Position numbers and translations under genes: made by a program. The notes below the pieces were generated by a model. That model saw only the letters and a program-made list of their open reading frames with translations. It was not told the DNA's origin and ran no database searches. DNA of 64,000 nt from Salinivirgaceae bacterium (GTDB lineage: Bacteria; Bacteroidota; Bacteroidia; Bacteroidales; SZUA-534): contig JAFXQB010000013.1 of assembly GCA_017527435.1 (NCBI GenBank), positions 1 through 64,000 on the forward strand, given 5' to 3'. Positions 24,829 to 36,980 of this stretch are shown piece after piece. Each line of letters starts with the position of its first letter. The first letter of the stretch is position 1.

Positions 24829-25605
24829 ATGGGAATCATAATAAAGAATGCGGAACAGATTGACGGTATTCGCAAAAGTGCGAAACTGGCGGCGGCTTCA
24901 CTCGATTTCATCGCGCCCTACATCAAACCGGGCGTTGACACGGAAAAGCTTGACAATCTTATAAATGAGTTCATCTGCGACCACGGCGCCATATCGGCGT
25001 GCAAGGGCTACGGTGATTTTCCGAAATACTGCTGCATATCGCCCAACAACGTTGTCTGCCACGGCATTCCATCGCCTGACACCATTCTGAAAGAAGGCGA
25101 CATTGTCAACATTGACGTTACCACCATTCTCAACGGCTATTACGGCGACACAAGCCGGATGTATGCCGTTGGCGAGATATCGCAGCGCGCACAAAACCTG
25201 ATTGACGCCACCAAGCACTGTCTCGACCTTGGTATTGAGCAGGTGCGGCCGAAAAACACATTTGGCAACATCGGGTTCTTTATAGCCCGTTACGCGCAGA
25301 TGAAAGGCTACTCGGTTGTTTGGGAATTCTGCGGACACGGCGTGGGAATTGAGTTTCACGAAGAGCCACAGGTTGACCACATCGCCCGCCGCAACTCTGG
25401 CGCCATTATGCGGCCCGGAATGATTTTCACCATCGAGCCGATGATTAACGAAGGCAAAGCCCGAGTTGACATCGACAAGAACGACGGCTGGACTGCCCGC
25501 ACCATCGATGGCAAGCTCTCGGCACAGTTTGAGCACACCGTTCTGGTTACCGAGACCGGCGTTGAAGTGCTGACTGACATTCACGGTGAATACCCCATCA
25601 GATAG
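24829..25605 (+). CDS. map: Methionine aminopeptidase, type I
   Basis: Removes the N-terminal Met from new proteins. From ATG 24829 the 258 residues show the pita-bread fold metal ligands: Asp in VNIDVTTILNGYYGDTSRM (two Asp), His in FCGHGVGIEFHEEPQV, Glu in FTIEPMIN and the last Glu in QFEHTVLVTETG. It has the short type I form without an N-terminal extension. A strong bidirectional terminator follows, and the next gene is convergent. Confidence 0.96.
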   Translation: MGIIIKNAEQIDGIRKSAKLAAASLDFIAPYIKPGVDTEKLDNLINEFICDHGAISACKGYGDFPKYCCISPNNVVCHGIPSPDTILKEGDIVNIDVTTILNGYYGDTSRMYAVGEISQRAQNLIDATKHCLDLGIEQVRPKNTFGNIGFFIARYAQMKGYSVVWEFCGHGVGIEFHEEPQVDHIARRNSGAIMRPGMIFTIEPMINEGKARVDIDKNDGWTARTIDGKLSAQFEHTVLVTETGVEVLTDIHGEYPIR

Positions 25606-25626
25606 CTGATAATCATATGATAAGAC

Positions 25627-25663
25627 AAAAAAAAGAGTGAACAATTGTTCACTCTTTTTTTTT
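25627..25663. terminator. Bidirectional terminator between map and a convergent lipoprotein gene
   Basis: A long perfect palindrome centred on CAATTG (AGAGTGAACAA/TTGTTCACTCT) is flanked by A-runs on the left and T-runs on the right. It can stop transcription from both sides. Confidence 0.9.
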
Positions 25664-25684
25664 ATGGATGCGACGGTGTCAAAA

Positions 25685-26581
25685 TCAGTTCACCATCATG
25701 CTTCTTATGTCGTTGGTAATCTGGCGGATGTTTTTAATCTGTTCGGCATCGAACTTCAGATTTCCGTTATCGCGGATAATGATTCGCTTGTTGGCAGTAT
25801 CAATTGTCATACATCCCTGCGGAACACGGATAACAAAATCGTCAAAAGCCTTGCGCAGCTTACGCAGCATTACCAAATAACTTGCCACGTCAATATCGTT
25901 CTGCTGGTTCTGCAACAAGTTGATTATTATGGCAAGCGAGAATTTCTGGGTAGCTATGCGGCTCACCATTTTTGCGTCAGGCTGGCTATACATGTTTATG
26001 GCAATATAGAGAGTCTCAATCCATCCGCCAAGCAACACAAGAGCAGCGCTGTTGCCGCGTCCGCATTCGTTCAGGTAGCCGGTCAGGTCTTTGTACGATG
26101 AACGGGCGATGGATTTCAGCGAGTCAATTTCGCGCGAGTAGTATTCGCCCTTTTCGGCAATCTGCGAGATGTAGTTCGACGGAACACCCATCTGGTCGGC
26201 AAGTTTCTGAATTGTAGTCACATACGAAGCCGCTTGCTGGTTCTGCTCGAACACCCACAGATAGTTAAGGTCGGCGCCATAAACGCCAATATTCAGAGCC
26301 TTTGCGGTGCTTTGCGTGTACTTTGTGGCGTTGTTGAGCGAGTTGACAAGGTTCGATTTGTAAAACGACGAGTATTCGTTTATCAGGTTCGACATGTCGG
26401 ATGGTGTGAAAATGTTGTAGAAAATCACATCTTCGTCTTTCAGATTCTTCGGAAGCGGTTTCTCGTTCTCAAAAACATCGTTGTCCGCAAACTTCGATTT
26501 ATTGCCATTGTGACAACCAACAACGCTGACAGTCAGACATGCCGCTGCACAACTGTAAAGTATTATTTGACTTATTTTCAT
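25685..26581 (-). CDS. Lipoprotein of unknown function
   Basis: 298 residues with a lipobox (CLTVSVVGC) after a short signal peptide. The body is mostly helical with a Tyr/Asn-rich middle (DLNYLWVFEQNQQAASYVTT) and a C-terminal strand pair (CMTIDTANKRIIIRDNG). I know no domain. It resembles other predicted periplasm-facing lipoproteins of Bacteroidales in composition only. Monocistronic: it ends at the shared terminator and its neighbour upstream is divergent. Confidence 0.75.
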   Translation of the reverse strand: MKISQIILYSCAAACLTVSVVGCHNGNKSKFADNDVFENEKPLPKNLKDEDVIFYNIFTPSDMSNLINEYSSFYKSNLVNSLNNATKYTQSTAKALNIGVYGADLNYLWVFEQNQQAASYVTTIQKLADQMGVPSNYISQIAEKGEYYSREIDSLKSIARSSYKDLTGYLNECGRGNSAALVLLGGWIETLYIAINMYSQPDAKMVSRIATQKFSLAIIINLLQNQQNDIDVASYLVMLRKLRKAFDDFVIRVPQGCMTIDTANKRIIIRDNGNLKFDAEQIKNIRQITNDIRSMMVN

Positions 26582-26736
26582 ACAAAAACCCCCTTTTTGT
26601 AAAATCTCGTAAATCTATAAAAAAAACTTACACATGTAGAGCCGGCAATAGTTTTTTAGAAATATGTCACTCACCCGCCCTTTTTAAGCAAAAAACGTAA
26701 AAAGCTGCAGCCGTAGGAATAATGCCCCTAAAATGC

Positions 26737-26744
26737 TATCTTTG
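26737..26744 (+). promoter_or_regulatory. Possible promoter of the acn-icd-gltA cluster
   Basis: TATCTTTG matches the -7 box; no clear -33 box. The gap 26582-26876 (295 bp) otherwise shows only AT-rich sequence. The 5' leader would be about 125 nt, long enough for post-transcriptional control, but I see no defined structure. Confidence 0.5.
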
Positions 26745-26876
26745 CAGTTTAAAAGCGGTGTTTCACATTTATGCGGAATATTTGCATAAATATTTGGAAC
26801 GGCGGTTTTGGAAAGTATTTAAAACGCTGATTTACAACAACGGGAAGATATTTCTTCCAAAAATACATAATAAATA

Positions 26877-29147
26877 ATGCTATTCGATTTAGAGATGATT
26901 GAGCAATTCTACAGCGAATTGCCCGCAAAAGTGGCCGCGGCACGCAAAATGCTGGGCCGTCCGATGACTTTGAGTGAGAAAATCCTATACGCGCACCTGT
27001 CGCCTGAGGCCGATGTCCGCAAATACACACGCGGAGCCGACTACGCACTGTTTGCGCCCAACCGCGTGGCTATGCAGGACGCCACCGCACAAATGGCTCT
27101 GCTGCAGTTTATGAACGCTGGCAAGAGCCGCACAATGGTGCCGTCAACTGTTCACTGCGACCACCTGATTCAGGCCAATGTGGGCGCCGAGAAGGACCTT
27201 GCCGTGGCCAACGACCAAAACCGCGAGGTTTACGGCTTCCTGCACGACGTGGCCGCCAAATACGGCATCGGATTCTGGAAACCTGGAGCAGGAATCATCC
27301 ACCAAGTGCTGCTTGAGAACTACGCCTTCCCTGGCGGAATGATGATTGGCACCGACTCGCACACTGTGAACGCTGGCGGCCTGGGAATGGTGGCCATTGG
27401 TGTTGGCGGCGCCGACGCTGTCGACGTAATGGTTGGTCTGCCGTGGGAACTGAAAATGCCGAAACTCATCGGCATCCGCCTGACGGGAAAACTCAACGGC
27501 TGGGCATCGCCGAAGGATATTATTCTGAAGGTGGCTGGACTGCTCACCGTGAAGGGCGGAACGGGCTGCATTGTGGAGTATTTCGGCGAGGGAGCCACCA
27601 CTCTGTCGGCAACCGGCAAGGGCACCATTTGTAATATGGGCGCCGAAATCGGGGCAACCACTTCAATCTTCGCCTTCGACAAGAAAATGCACGAATACCT
27701 TTGCGCCACTGGTCGCGAGAAAATTGCCGCCCTGGCCGAGAAGAACGCCGCCAATCTGGCAAGCGACCCCGAGGTTTACGCCAATCCCGAGAATTTCTAC
27801 GACCAAATCATCGATATAAATCTTTCAGAAATAGAGCCTTACGTAAACGGACCGTTCTCGCCAGACCTTGCAACGCCTATCTCGCAGTTTGCCGATTACA
27901 TCCGCAAAAACAACTATCCTGAAAAAATGGAAGTTGGCTTGATTGGCTCGTGCACCAACTCGTCGTACGAGGATTTGGACCGCGCCGCATCGGTGGCTCG
28001 TCAGGCTAAAGAGAAGAATATCAAGGTGAAAGCCGAATTTATTGTGAGTCCTGGCTCAACTCAGGTGAAGAAAACCACCGACCGCGACGGTCAGATTGCC
28101 GCCTTCAAGGAGATTGGCGCGCTTGTTATGGCCAACGCCTGCGGCCCGTGCATTGGTCAGTGGGCACGCCACACCGACGACCCGACGGCCAAAAACAGCA
28201 TCATTCACTCGTTCAACCGCAACTTTGCCAAACGCACCGACGGCAACCCCAACACTCACGGGTTTGTGGCTTCGCCCGAACTGGTTACGGCTATGGCGAT
28301 TTCGGGCTCAATGCTGTTCAACCCACTGAAAGACAAACTTTTGACCGAAGACGGCCGCGAGGTAATGCTCGACGCGCCTGTTGGCGACGAATTGCCTGCA
28401 CAGGGCTTCATCACCGACCCCGAGGGCTTTATAGCACCGCCCGCCGACGGCTCGAAAATCGAGATTAAGGTGGACCCGAAGAGTGAGCGTCTGCAACTGC
28501 TGGAGCCGTTTGCCGAGTGGGACGGCAAGGATTTCGACAACTTGCAACTGCTCATCAAGGCAAAGGGCAAGTGCACCACCGACCACATCAGTATGGCTGG
28601 CAAATGGCTGCGCTTCCGCGGACACCTTGACAACATCAGCAACAACCTGCTGATTGGCGCCATCAACGCGTTTAACGGCGAGGCCAACAAGGTGCTCGAC
28701 ACTGCAACTGGCTCATACACAGCCGTTCCCGACCTTGCACGCTCGTACAAGGCACGCGGGCTGCGCAGCATAATTATTGGCGACGAGAACTACGGCGAGG
28801 GTTCGAGCCGCGAGCACGCCGCTATGGAGCCGCGTCATCTGGGTGCGGCGGTGGTTCTGGCAAAATCGTTCGCCCGAATCCACGAGACCAACCTGAAGAA
28901 ACAGGGTATGCTGGCGCTCACATTCGCCGACAAGGCCGATTATGAGAAAATCCGCGAGAACGACACATTCGCCATCAGCGGCCTGACATCGTTCAGCGCT
29001 GGCGTTCCGTTGAAAATGACCATCCGCCACGCCGACGGAACACAGGAGCAAATAACTGTAAATCACACTTATAACGCGGCTCAAATTGAATGGTTCAAGG
29101 TGGGCGGCGCATTGAATCAAATTCGTAAACAATCTAAAAACAAATAA
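26877..29147 (+). CDS. acnA: Aconitate hydratase
   Basis: Interconverts citrate and isocitrate with a 4Fe-4S cluster. The 756-residue protein is of mitochondrial/AcnA type. Cluster ligands are the Cys in [12 protein letters not shown] and the pair in [10 protein letters not shown]; substrate-binding blocks [24 protein letters not shown] and the C-terminal swivelling domain ([20 protein letters not shown]) are intact. It is first in the order acn-icd-gltA and is followed by icd after 4 bp. Confidence 0.97.
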   Translation: MLFDLEMIEQFYSELPAKVAAARKMLGRPMTLSEKILYAHLSPEADVRKYTRGADYALFAPNRVAMQDATAQMALLQFMNAGKSRTMVPSTVHCDHLIQANVGAEKDLAVANDQNREVYGFLHDVAAKYGIGFWKPGAGIIHQVLLENYAFPGGMMIGTDSHTVNAGGLGMVAIGVGGADAVDVMVGLPWELKMPKLIGIRLTGKLNGWASPKDIILKVAGLLTVKGGTGCIVEYFGEGATTLSATGKGTICNMGAEIGATTSIFAFDKKMHEYLCATGREKIAALAEKNAANLASDPEVYANPENFYDQIIDINLSEIEPYVNGPFSPDLATPISQFADYIRKNNYPEKMEVGLIGSCTNSSYEDLDRAASVARQAKEKNIKVKAEFIVSPGSTQVKKTTDRDGQIAAFKEIGALVMANACGPCIGQWARHTDDPTAKNSIIHSFNRNFAKRTDGNPNTHGFVASPELVTAMAISGSMLFNPLKDKLLTEDGREVMLDAPVGDELPAQGFITDPEGFIAPPADGSKIEIKVDPKSERLQLLEPFAEWDGKDFDNLQLLIKAKGKCTTDHISMAGKWLRFRGHLDNISNNLLIGAINAFNGEANKVLDTATGSYTAVPDLARSYKARGLRSIIIGDENYGEGSSREHAAMEPRHLGAAVVLAKSFARIHETNLKKQGMLALTFADKADYEKIRENDTFAISGLTSFSAGVPLKMTIRHADGTQEQITVNHTYNAAQIEWFKVGGALNQIRKQSKNK

Positions 29148-29151
29148 AACT

Positions 29152-30414
29152 ATGGCAGAGAAAATCACAATCAGCAACGGTAAACTCAACGTTCCTAACA
29201 ACCCCGTAATCCCTTTCATCGAGGGCGACGGAATCGGCCGCGACATCTGGCCTGCATCGCAAAAAGTAATGGACGCGGCTGTGGCGAAATACTACGGCGG
29301 CAAGCGCAAAATTGAGTGGAAAGAGGTTCTGGCGGGCGAGAAAGCCTTCAACGCCACTGGCAGTTGGCTTCCCGACGAGACTCTGGACGCTTTCCGCGAA
29401 TATCTGGTGGGCATCAAGGGCCCGCTGACAACCCCGATTGGCGGCGGCATCCGCTCGCTCAACGTGGCTCTGCGTCAGACACTCGACCTTTACGTATGCC
29501 TGCGCCCCGTGCAGTATTACGAGGGCACACCGTCGCCTGTGAAGCGCCCCGAGTTGGTTGATATGTGCATCTTCCGCGAGAACACCGAGGATATTTACGC
29601 TGGCATTGAATATATGAACGGTACGCCTGAAAATCTGAAAATCAAGAAGTTCCTGATTGAGGAAATGGGCGTTAAGAAGATTCGCTTCCCCGAGTCGTCG
29701 AGCATCGGCATCAAGCCCGTGAGCCAAGAAGGCACCGAGCGCCTTGTACGCGCGGCCATTCAGTACGCCATCGACCACAAGAAGCCGTCGGTGACGTTTG
29801 TGCACAAGGGCAACATTATGAAGTTCACCGAGGGCGCGTTCAAGATTTGGGGCTACGAACTGGCCGAGCGCGAGTTCGCCGACAAGGTTTACACCTGGAA
29901 CCAATGGGAGGCCCGCAAGAAGGAAGTTGGCGAGGAGACGGCCAACGCCGAAATGGACGCAGCGGCAAAATCGGGCAAAATCATCATAAAAGATTGTATT
30001 GCAGACGCTTTCCTGCAGCAGATTCTGACCCGTCCTGCCGAGTATTCGGTGATTGCAACGCTGAACCTGAACGGCGACTATATTTCGGACGCTCTGGCAG
30101 CCTGCGTGGGCGGCATCGGCATTGCACCTGGAGCCAATATCAACTATCAGAGCGGATACGCCATTTTTGAGGCAACTCACGGAACAGCGCCGAAATACAC
30201 TGGCAAGAACGTGTCGAACCCTGGCTCACTGCTGCTTTCGGGCGCAATGATGCTCGACTATATGGGCTGGACCGAGGCTGCCGACGGCATCCGCAAGGCT
30301 ATGAGCAAAACCATCTCGCAGAAAACCGTAACCTACGACCTGCACCGAATGATGGAAGGCGCTACAAAACTCTCAACATCGGAATTCGCTGACGCGCTGA
30401 TTAAAAATTTGTAA
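29152..30414 (+). CDS. icd: Isocitrate dehydrogenase (NADP type)
   Basis: Oxidative decarboxylation of isocitrate to 2-oxoglutarate. 420 residues in the E. coli Icd-like family: phosphorylatable/substrate-binding serine region [17 protein letters not shown], metal-binding aspartates in [12 protein letters not shown], and the cofactor loop [19 protein letters not shown]. With aconitase and citrate synthase it forms the oxidative half-cycle supplying 2-oxoglutarate for glutamate, as expected in anaerobic Bacteroidales. Confidence 0.96.
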   Translation: MAEKITISNGKLNVPNNPVIPFIEGDGIGRDIWPASQKVMDAAVAKYYGGKRKIEWKEVLAGEKAFNATGSWLPDETLDAFREYLVGIKGPLTTPIGGGIRSLNVALRQTLDLYVCLRPVQYYEGTPSPVKRPELVDMCIFRENTEDIYAGIEYMNGTPENLKIKKFLIEEMGVKKIRFPESSSIGIKPVSQEGTERLVRAAIQYAIDHKKPSVTFVHKGNIMKFTEGAFKIWGYELAEREFADKVYTWNQWEARKKEVGEETANAEMDAAAKSGKIIIKDCIADAFLQQILTRPAEYSVIATLNLNGDYISDALAACVGGIGIAPGANINYQSGYAIFEATHGTAPKYTGKNVSNPGSLLLSGAMMLDYMGWTEAADGIRKAMSKTISQKTVTYDLHRMMEGATKLSTSEFADALIKNL

Positions 30415-30489
30415 TTAGGCATTAGGCACTAGATTAAAGAGTTTTGAATAACGAAAATGTAAATGGTATTGGGTGTTAGGTGTTGGTAG

Positions 30490-30509
30490 GGACGCGATTC
30501 ATTGCGTCC
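30490..30509. repeat. REP-like palindrome, icd-gltA gap
   Basis: GGACGCGA-TTCA-TTGCGTCC preceded by GGTA; almost the same element occurs at 58497-58516. The gap 30415-30567 also holds the reverse complement of the AATGCCTAGTGCC/ACCCAACACC words. Confidence 0.75.
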
Positions 30510-30567
30510 GAATTGCCGAAACAACCGATTCACCAATTAAACAGTTAAACGATTAAACAACAAGAAA

Positions 30568-31911
30568 ATGGAGAATTTCATTTCCGACGTTTCAAGATTA
30601 GTTGGCCAATCGTGCCAAATCGACAAGGACCTGTTCGACAAGTACAATGTTAAGCGCGGTCTGCGCAATGCCGACGGTTCGGGCGTTCTGGTCGGGCTGA
30701 CAAGCATCGGCGATGTGGTTGGCTACCGCCGTGAGGGCGACACGCTGATACCCACCGAAGGCGACCTGCGCTACCGCGGATTCCCAATCCGTGAGTTGGT
30801 GAGGGGCTTTCAGAAGGAGAACCGCCACGGCTTTGAGGAGACAACCTTCCTGCTGCTCACTGGCAAACTGCCCACATCGCTGCAATTGGCCGAAATGACA
30901 ACCCATCTGGCAAGCATGCGCGATTTGGACGACTCGTTTGTCAATATGATTCTCACCCTTCGCGGCCGCGACCTGATGAATATGCTGTCGCGTTCGGTGC
31001 TGATTCTCTACACTTTGGACGATACGGCCGAAGACTATTCGCTGCCATCGCTCGTTAAGCAGTCGCTCAATCTGATTGCCAAACTGCCGATAATTGTGGC
31101 TTACTCGTATCAGGGAATGCGCCACTTATTCTATCGCAAATCGCTGGTAATCAGACACCCGCAAGCCAATCTGTCGGCGGCGGAGAACTTCTTGTATCTG
31201 CTCAAAGGCAACAAATACACGCCGCTCGAGGCCGAAATTCTCGACCTGATGATGATTCTGCACGCAGAGCACGGCGGCGGCAACAACTCAACGTTCACAA
31301 TGCGCCTTGTGTCATCGGCAATGACCGACACCTATTCGGCCACAGCCGCTGCCATTGGCTCGCTGAAAGGCCGCTTGCACGGCGGCGCCAACCTTCAGGT
31401 TCTGGAGATGATGACCAACATCAAGAAGAACGTGAAGAACTGGAACGACAAGGAGGAGATTAAGTCGTACTTGATGAAGATTCTGCGCAAGGAGGCTTAC
31501 GACCGTTCGGGTAAGATTTACGGCATCGGACACGCCGTCTATACACTCTCTGACCCGCGCGCCCAACTGCTGAAAACCAAGGCAATAGAACTTGCCAAGG
31601 CCAAAGGTCTTGAGGCCGAACTGCAACTCTACCTGAACATTGAGGAACTGGCGCCCAAGGCACTCGCCGAATACAAGAACGGCAACGTGAAACCCGTCTG
31701 CGCCAATGTCGATTTCTTCAGCGGCTTTGTGTATGAGGCCATCGAGATTCCGCACGAACTGTTCACGCCAATGTTCGCCATTGCACGTATGTCGGGCTGG
31801 GCAGCCCACCGCCTTGAGGAGATGACCTTCACATCGCGCCGCATTATCCGCCCCGCCTACAAGAACATTCTGCAGAACGAGTACCACTATGTTCCGTTGC
31901 AGGATAGGTAA
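30568..31911 (+). CDS. gltA: Citrate synthase
   Basis: Condenses oxaloacetate and acetyl-CoA. 447 residues with catalytic His in LHAEHGGGNNSTFTMR, His in KGRLHGGANLQVLEMM/GIGHAVYTLSDPRA and catalytic Asp in ANVDFFSGFVYEAI. The N-terminal extension GDLRYRGFPIRELV is normal. It is separated from icd by a repeat-filled 153 bp without terminator, so co-transcription is likely but not certain. Confidence 0.96.
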   Translation: MENFISDVSRLVGQSCQIDKDLFDKYNVKRGLRNADGSGVLVGLTSIGDVVGYRREGDTLIPTEGDLRYRGFPIRELVRGFQKENRHGFEETTFLLLTGKLPTSLQLAEMTTHLASMRDLDDSFVNMILTLRGRDLMNMLSRSVLILYTLDDTAEDYSLPSLVKQSLNLIAKLPIIVAYSYQGMRHLFYRKSLVIRHPQANLSAAENFLYLLKGNKYTPLEAEILDLMMILHAEHGGGNNSTFTMRLVSSAMTDTYSATAAAIGSLKGRLHGGANLQVLEMMTNIKKNVKNWNDKEEIKSYLMKILRKEAYDRSGKIYGIGHAVYTLSDPRAQLLKTKAIELAKAKGLEAELQLYLNIEELAPKALAEYKNGNVKPVCANVDFFSGFVYEAIEIPHELFTPMFAIARMSGWAAHRLEEMTFTSRRIIRPAYKNILQNEYHYVPLQDR

Positions 31912-31926
31912 AGGATTGATATAATA

Positions 31927-31972
31927 AACAAAACAGCCGCAACAGGTTTCCCTGTTGCGGCTGTTTTGTTTT
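31927..31972. terminator. Strong bidirectional terminator after gltA
   Basis: A 20-bp perfect stem (31927-31946 with 31951-31970, loop TTTC) contains GCCGCAACAGG/CCTGTTGCGGC with flanking A and T runs. It serves gltA and the convergent gene ending at 31986. Confidence 0.92.
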
Positions 31973-31985
31973 GATGCATGTGCAT

Positions 31986-32564
31986 TTATTTTCGTCTGCC
32001 CCAATCAAGTGTGACACCAAATGCTATTGAATTGTAATTTGTCAACGTCTTCTTATTGTCACGACCGGTTATCTTCTTGTCCTGCATCAGGTTGTAGCCG
32101 CACCAAAGGCTAATGTGCGACAGGCGGACACCCACCGACGGCAGCACATAAAGACCACAGGCGTCACCCACGGCATAGCCAAGTTTCAGGTCGGCAAAAG
32201 GTGCTATGCGGCCCGATGGGAACTCATAGTTGGCGTTGATGAAGAACGGCATCACAAAATCCAATTCTTCGTCGTAGCTATAGTAGTGATAATCGCCGTT
32301 TTCATCGTAGTAGCCACTTTCGCTGTTAGTGTTGGTTACAAACTGCATCGACGCACCGATACCGATAAAAAGCTGGTCGGCCTGGAAACCGTGGACAGTA
32401 GTTACTGCAAAACGGTCGAACGGCTGGTCGCCAAGGCCGGTGAAAACATTCAGTCCGGCAAAACCGCGATAGCCATCGGCCGGCGCTGCCGAGAAACCTG
32501 ATTCCTGCGCCGCAACCGTCATACACATTGCTGCTGCGGCAATTGTCATTAAAAACTTTTTCAT
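31986..32564 (-). CDS. Small outer-membrane beta-barrel protein
   Basis: 192 residues with signal peptide (MKKFLMTIAAAAMCMTVAAQ). Alternating strands rich in aromatic residues (FFINANYEFPSGRIAPFADL; LGYAVGDACGLYVLPSVGVR) and a C-terminal strand ending SIAFGVTLDWGRRK suggest an 8-stranded OMP-like barrel. One loop is Tyr/Asp/Glu-rich (YYDENGDYHYYSYDEE). No specific family is recognised. A -7-like TACATTTG lies at 32626-32619 upstream, without a clear -33 box. Confidence 0.75.
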   Translation of the reverse strand: MKKFLMTIAAAAMCMTVAAQESGFSAAPADGYRGFAGLNVFTGLGDQPFDRFAVTTVHGFQADQLFIGIGASMQFVTNTNSESGYYDENGDYHYYSYDEELDFVMPFFINANYEFPSGRIAPFADLKLGYAVGDACGLYVLPSVGVRLSHISLWCGYNLMQDKKITGRDNKKTLTNYNSIAFGVTLDWGRRK

Positions 32565-32782
32565 AATCGTCTAAGTTTAGTTTTACATTAAATATTGGTA
32601 AGCGATTGTTTCGTATTCCAAATGTAAGACAATTTTCGATGCCTTTACCCTACCCGATAATTTGTGTTTTTTTGATGAGCGCTTGTTTTAATTCAATCCC
32701 GATTGCTTAATCATATTGATTTGCACAAATTTTCGGCGCTAACCGTTTTTTTAATCCGCAGGCGGAATTGTGATTTGAGCCC

Positions 32783-32819
32783 AAAAAAATGTCCCGCAGC
32801 AAGTGCCACGGGACATTTT
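32783..32819 (-). terminator. Intrinsic terminator after gyrB
   Basis: On the reverse strand AAAATGTCCCG pairs with CGGGACATTTT across a 13-nt loop, then a run of T. It lies 23 nt past the gyrB stop. Confidence 0.85.
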
Positions 32820-32841
32820 CATATCAAGTAAACAAAGCCGT

Positions 32842-34815
<1,974 letters not shown>

Positions 34816-34846
34816 TTAAAATTTTGTGTTTCAATCAATTAATTGG

Positions 34847-34876
34847 CAAAATTACACCTTCGCCAAAACAAACAAA
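34847..34876 (-). promoter_or_regulatory. Promoter of gyrB
   Basis: On the reverse strand TTTG (34876-34873), 18-bp spacer and TAATTTTG (34854-34847), about 35 nt before the ATG at 34812. Confidence 0.8.
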
Positions 34877-35019
34877 TATACCAAAAACGGGGGTGCACAA
34901 AAGCCTGCGGCAAGTGCATTTTCCGCTATTTGTTAACACGAAATTGACAATTTAAAGACTACAGACTTCGGACTACGGACAACAGACTACTAACCATAGT
35001 CGTAATTCGTAATTCAAAT

Positions 35020-35181
35020 TCAGTTTTCTCTGTTTCTCAGTATTTTAGCCATTTTTGCAAGACGATCCGCTGACGAGAAGATGCCCACTTCGGCAAGTTT
35101 GCGCCTGTGCTGCTCTTCAATAGCAGTTTCCGGCTGAATATCGGTTATGGCAACTCTCTTTTTAAATATCCGTAATTTCAT
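35020..35181 (-). CDS. Possible small protein of 53 residues
   Basis: From ATG 35181 the frame reads MKLRIFKKRVAITDIQPETA and continues basic/helical to KMAKILRNREN. It is surrounded by repeat-type intergenic DNA (34930-35010 and a palindrome at 35202-35219). Composition is protein-like, but there is no recognised family and no promoter, so it could be a chance frame or gene remnant. Confidence 0.35.
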   Translation of the reverse strand: MKLRIFKKRVAITDIQPETAIEEQHRRKLAEVGIFSSADRLAKMAKILRNREN

Positions 35182-35201
35182 AATTGACAATCTGTTATTC
35201 A

Positions 35202-35219
35202 TCCCGATAGCTATCGGGA
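35202..35219. repeat. Perfect 18-bp palindrome (TCCCGATAG/CTATCGGGA)
   Basis: It shares TCCCGAT/ATCGGGA arms with the element at 5876-5895, suggesting a dispersed palindromic repeat. Confidence 0.8.
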
Positions 35220-35265
35220 CTTCACACATTCAATCCTTCACGCATTCAATCCTTCAATCCTTCAA

Positions 35266-36966
35266 TCAGAACGTGTACGTCAGTCCCAACATAAAGTTGA
35301 ACCGCTGATTGGCGTATTGGTTCCACTCGTAGTAGCGCTGACCGGCAATGTTGTTCAGGTCGAGAAACGACGAGAAACGCTTTGTGATGCGGTATTCGAG
35401 TCCCAAATTGGCGTCAATCACGCCCTTCAGCTCTTTGGACTCTGGCAGGTTCTCGCCTTTGTCGTTGATGTGGTCGATGCGGGCGTAGCGCTTGCTGATG
35501 GCGTAAACGTTGACGCGCGCAATTATCTTATTCTCAAGGTTGTAGCTTGCGTCAAGGCTGACGGTGTAGGTAGGCAGATGCCAAGCCTCAATCTCGTGCG
35601 ACATATCGTAAACGAAATAGTTGCCCTTCAGCCCCATCTTGAATTTGTCGCTCATCTTGTACGAAATCTCGCCCAAAATGCGGGTGCGCATAATCTCGTC
35701 GTAGGCCACCGTGAATTTCTTGTGTAAATCGCTATTTATGTTGTTTACAAACAGATACTGATTGTCGATTTTGGCATATTCGGCGCGGACGTTGAAGGCA
35801 ACCTTTGAGCTGACATTGCCGCGGAATCCGGCTGCAAGGTTCCAACGTGTCTTGGTTGGATTGATGTTCAGGTCGGAACGCACAAACGGGTTCTCGCCGT
35901 ACATCTCGCGATAGCTGTGCACATCGTAGTTGCCGTTTACCTCAATGTACGGCAGCAGGAAGTAGTCGATGATGTTGTACTGCATACTGATGTCGGGGAA
36001 GAACCAAAACTTCGAGTTGCGCTGGTCGTAGAAGGTGCTTGCACCCACCTTCACGCGCCATTTGCGGCCGTAGGCGCCAATCCACGGATTGAAGTTGACC
36101 ACAGCCGCGCTGATGTCGCCTTTACCGTTGATATTCAGGCCTTTGGTGCTGTAATTGTCAATCACCACATTCAGGCCCATAAACTCTTTGTCCAATATGT
36201 AGCTCAAGAAGGCATCAACGTGCAGAATGTTGTCGCCCTTGCTGTCTTTGGTCTTTATTCCGCTGTAGTTCAGCGCGATGCGATAGTCCAACTTCGATGA
36301 ATCGAGATTGGTGGTGCCGAATGACGCGCCAATCGAATAGTAGTTAAGCGATTGTTTTTCAATGTCTTTCTTCTTCAGTGGAAGCGAGTCATCGGCAATT
36401 TTCAGGTTGGTGTCGTAACCATAATAATAATTGGCGCGATAGCCGTAACCGGCATCAATGCTAGCCGCAAGGTCTTTTTTGAAGATGCGGCGCACCTGCC
36501 CGCCCACATCGAACCGCGACAGACCGGCGTAAACGTGCTCGTCGGCTTCGTTCTTCACCTTGCCGTTGCTCGACAGATAGTTGGCGTTGGCATTCCAAAT
36601 CCATTTTTCAGAGCGCTGGCTGCCCGTGTAGATGTTCAGCGTTGGCGACGCGTACGACCCGAAACCGCCCTTCACATAGGCGTAATAGAGCTTGGGCAGC
36701 GGCTCGGCGACCAATTTTGCCGGCTTCAGCTGCTTCGGCTGATATTTGGTCGGATACATTTCAAGCTCGCCCTCGTCGTACTCAAAAGTTGGCGTAACTT
36801 TGATTGTATCAACAATTTTCGGCAGCGAACTGATTTTGTATGCGTCGTTGATGACTGGCTCATACGATTTTATGACCTTCACCTCTTGATTCAGGTTGTT
36901 CTGCGCCATTACGGTGCACGAACCTAACATTGTCAGAATCAGGATATTTCGTTTCAAACGTATCAT
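35266..36966 (-). CDS. TonB-dependent-receptor-like outer-membrane barrel protein
   Basis: 566 residues, signal peptide (ending TVMAQ), a short periplasmic segment beginning NLNQEVKVIKSYEPVINDAY, then continuous amphipathic beta strands to the C-terminal RFNFMLGLTYTF, which ends in Phe as outer-membrane proteins do. There is no recognisable plug domain, so although such proteins are often annotated TonB-dependent receptor, it is more likely a stand-alone barrel. It follows the giant TPR gene by 14 bp; the pair TPR protein plus barrel suggests an envelope complex. Confidence 0.78.
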   Translation of the reverse strand: MIRLKRNILILTMLGSCTVMAQNNLNQEVKVIKSYEPVINDAYKISSLPKIVDTIKVTPTFEYDEGELEMYPTKYQPKQLKPAKLVAEPLPKLYYAYVKGGFGSYASPTLNIYTGSQRSEKWIWNANANYLSSNGKVKNEADEHVYAGLSRFDVGGQVRRIFKKDLAASIDAGYGYRANYYYGYDTNLKIADDSLPLKKKDIEKQSLNYYSIGASFGTTNLDSSKLDYRIALNYSGIKTKDSKGDNILHVDAFLSYILDKEFMGLNVVIDNYSTKGLNINGKGDISAAVVNFNPWIGAYGRKWRVKVGASTFYDQRNSKFWFFPDISMQYNIIDYFLLPYIEVNGNYDVHSYREMYGENPFVRSDLNINPTKTRWNLAAGFRGNVSSKVAFNVRAEYAKIDNQYLFVNNINSDLHKKFTVAYDEIMRTRILGEISYKMSDKFKMGLKGNYFVYDMSHEIEAWHLPTYTVSLDASYNLENKIIARVNVYAISKRYARIDHINDKGENLPESKELKGVIDANLGLEYRITKRFSSFLDLNNIAGQRYYEWNQYANQRFNFMLGLTYTF

Positions 36967-36980
36967 ATCTGTATGTCGGT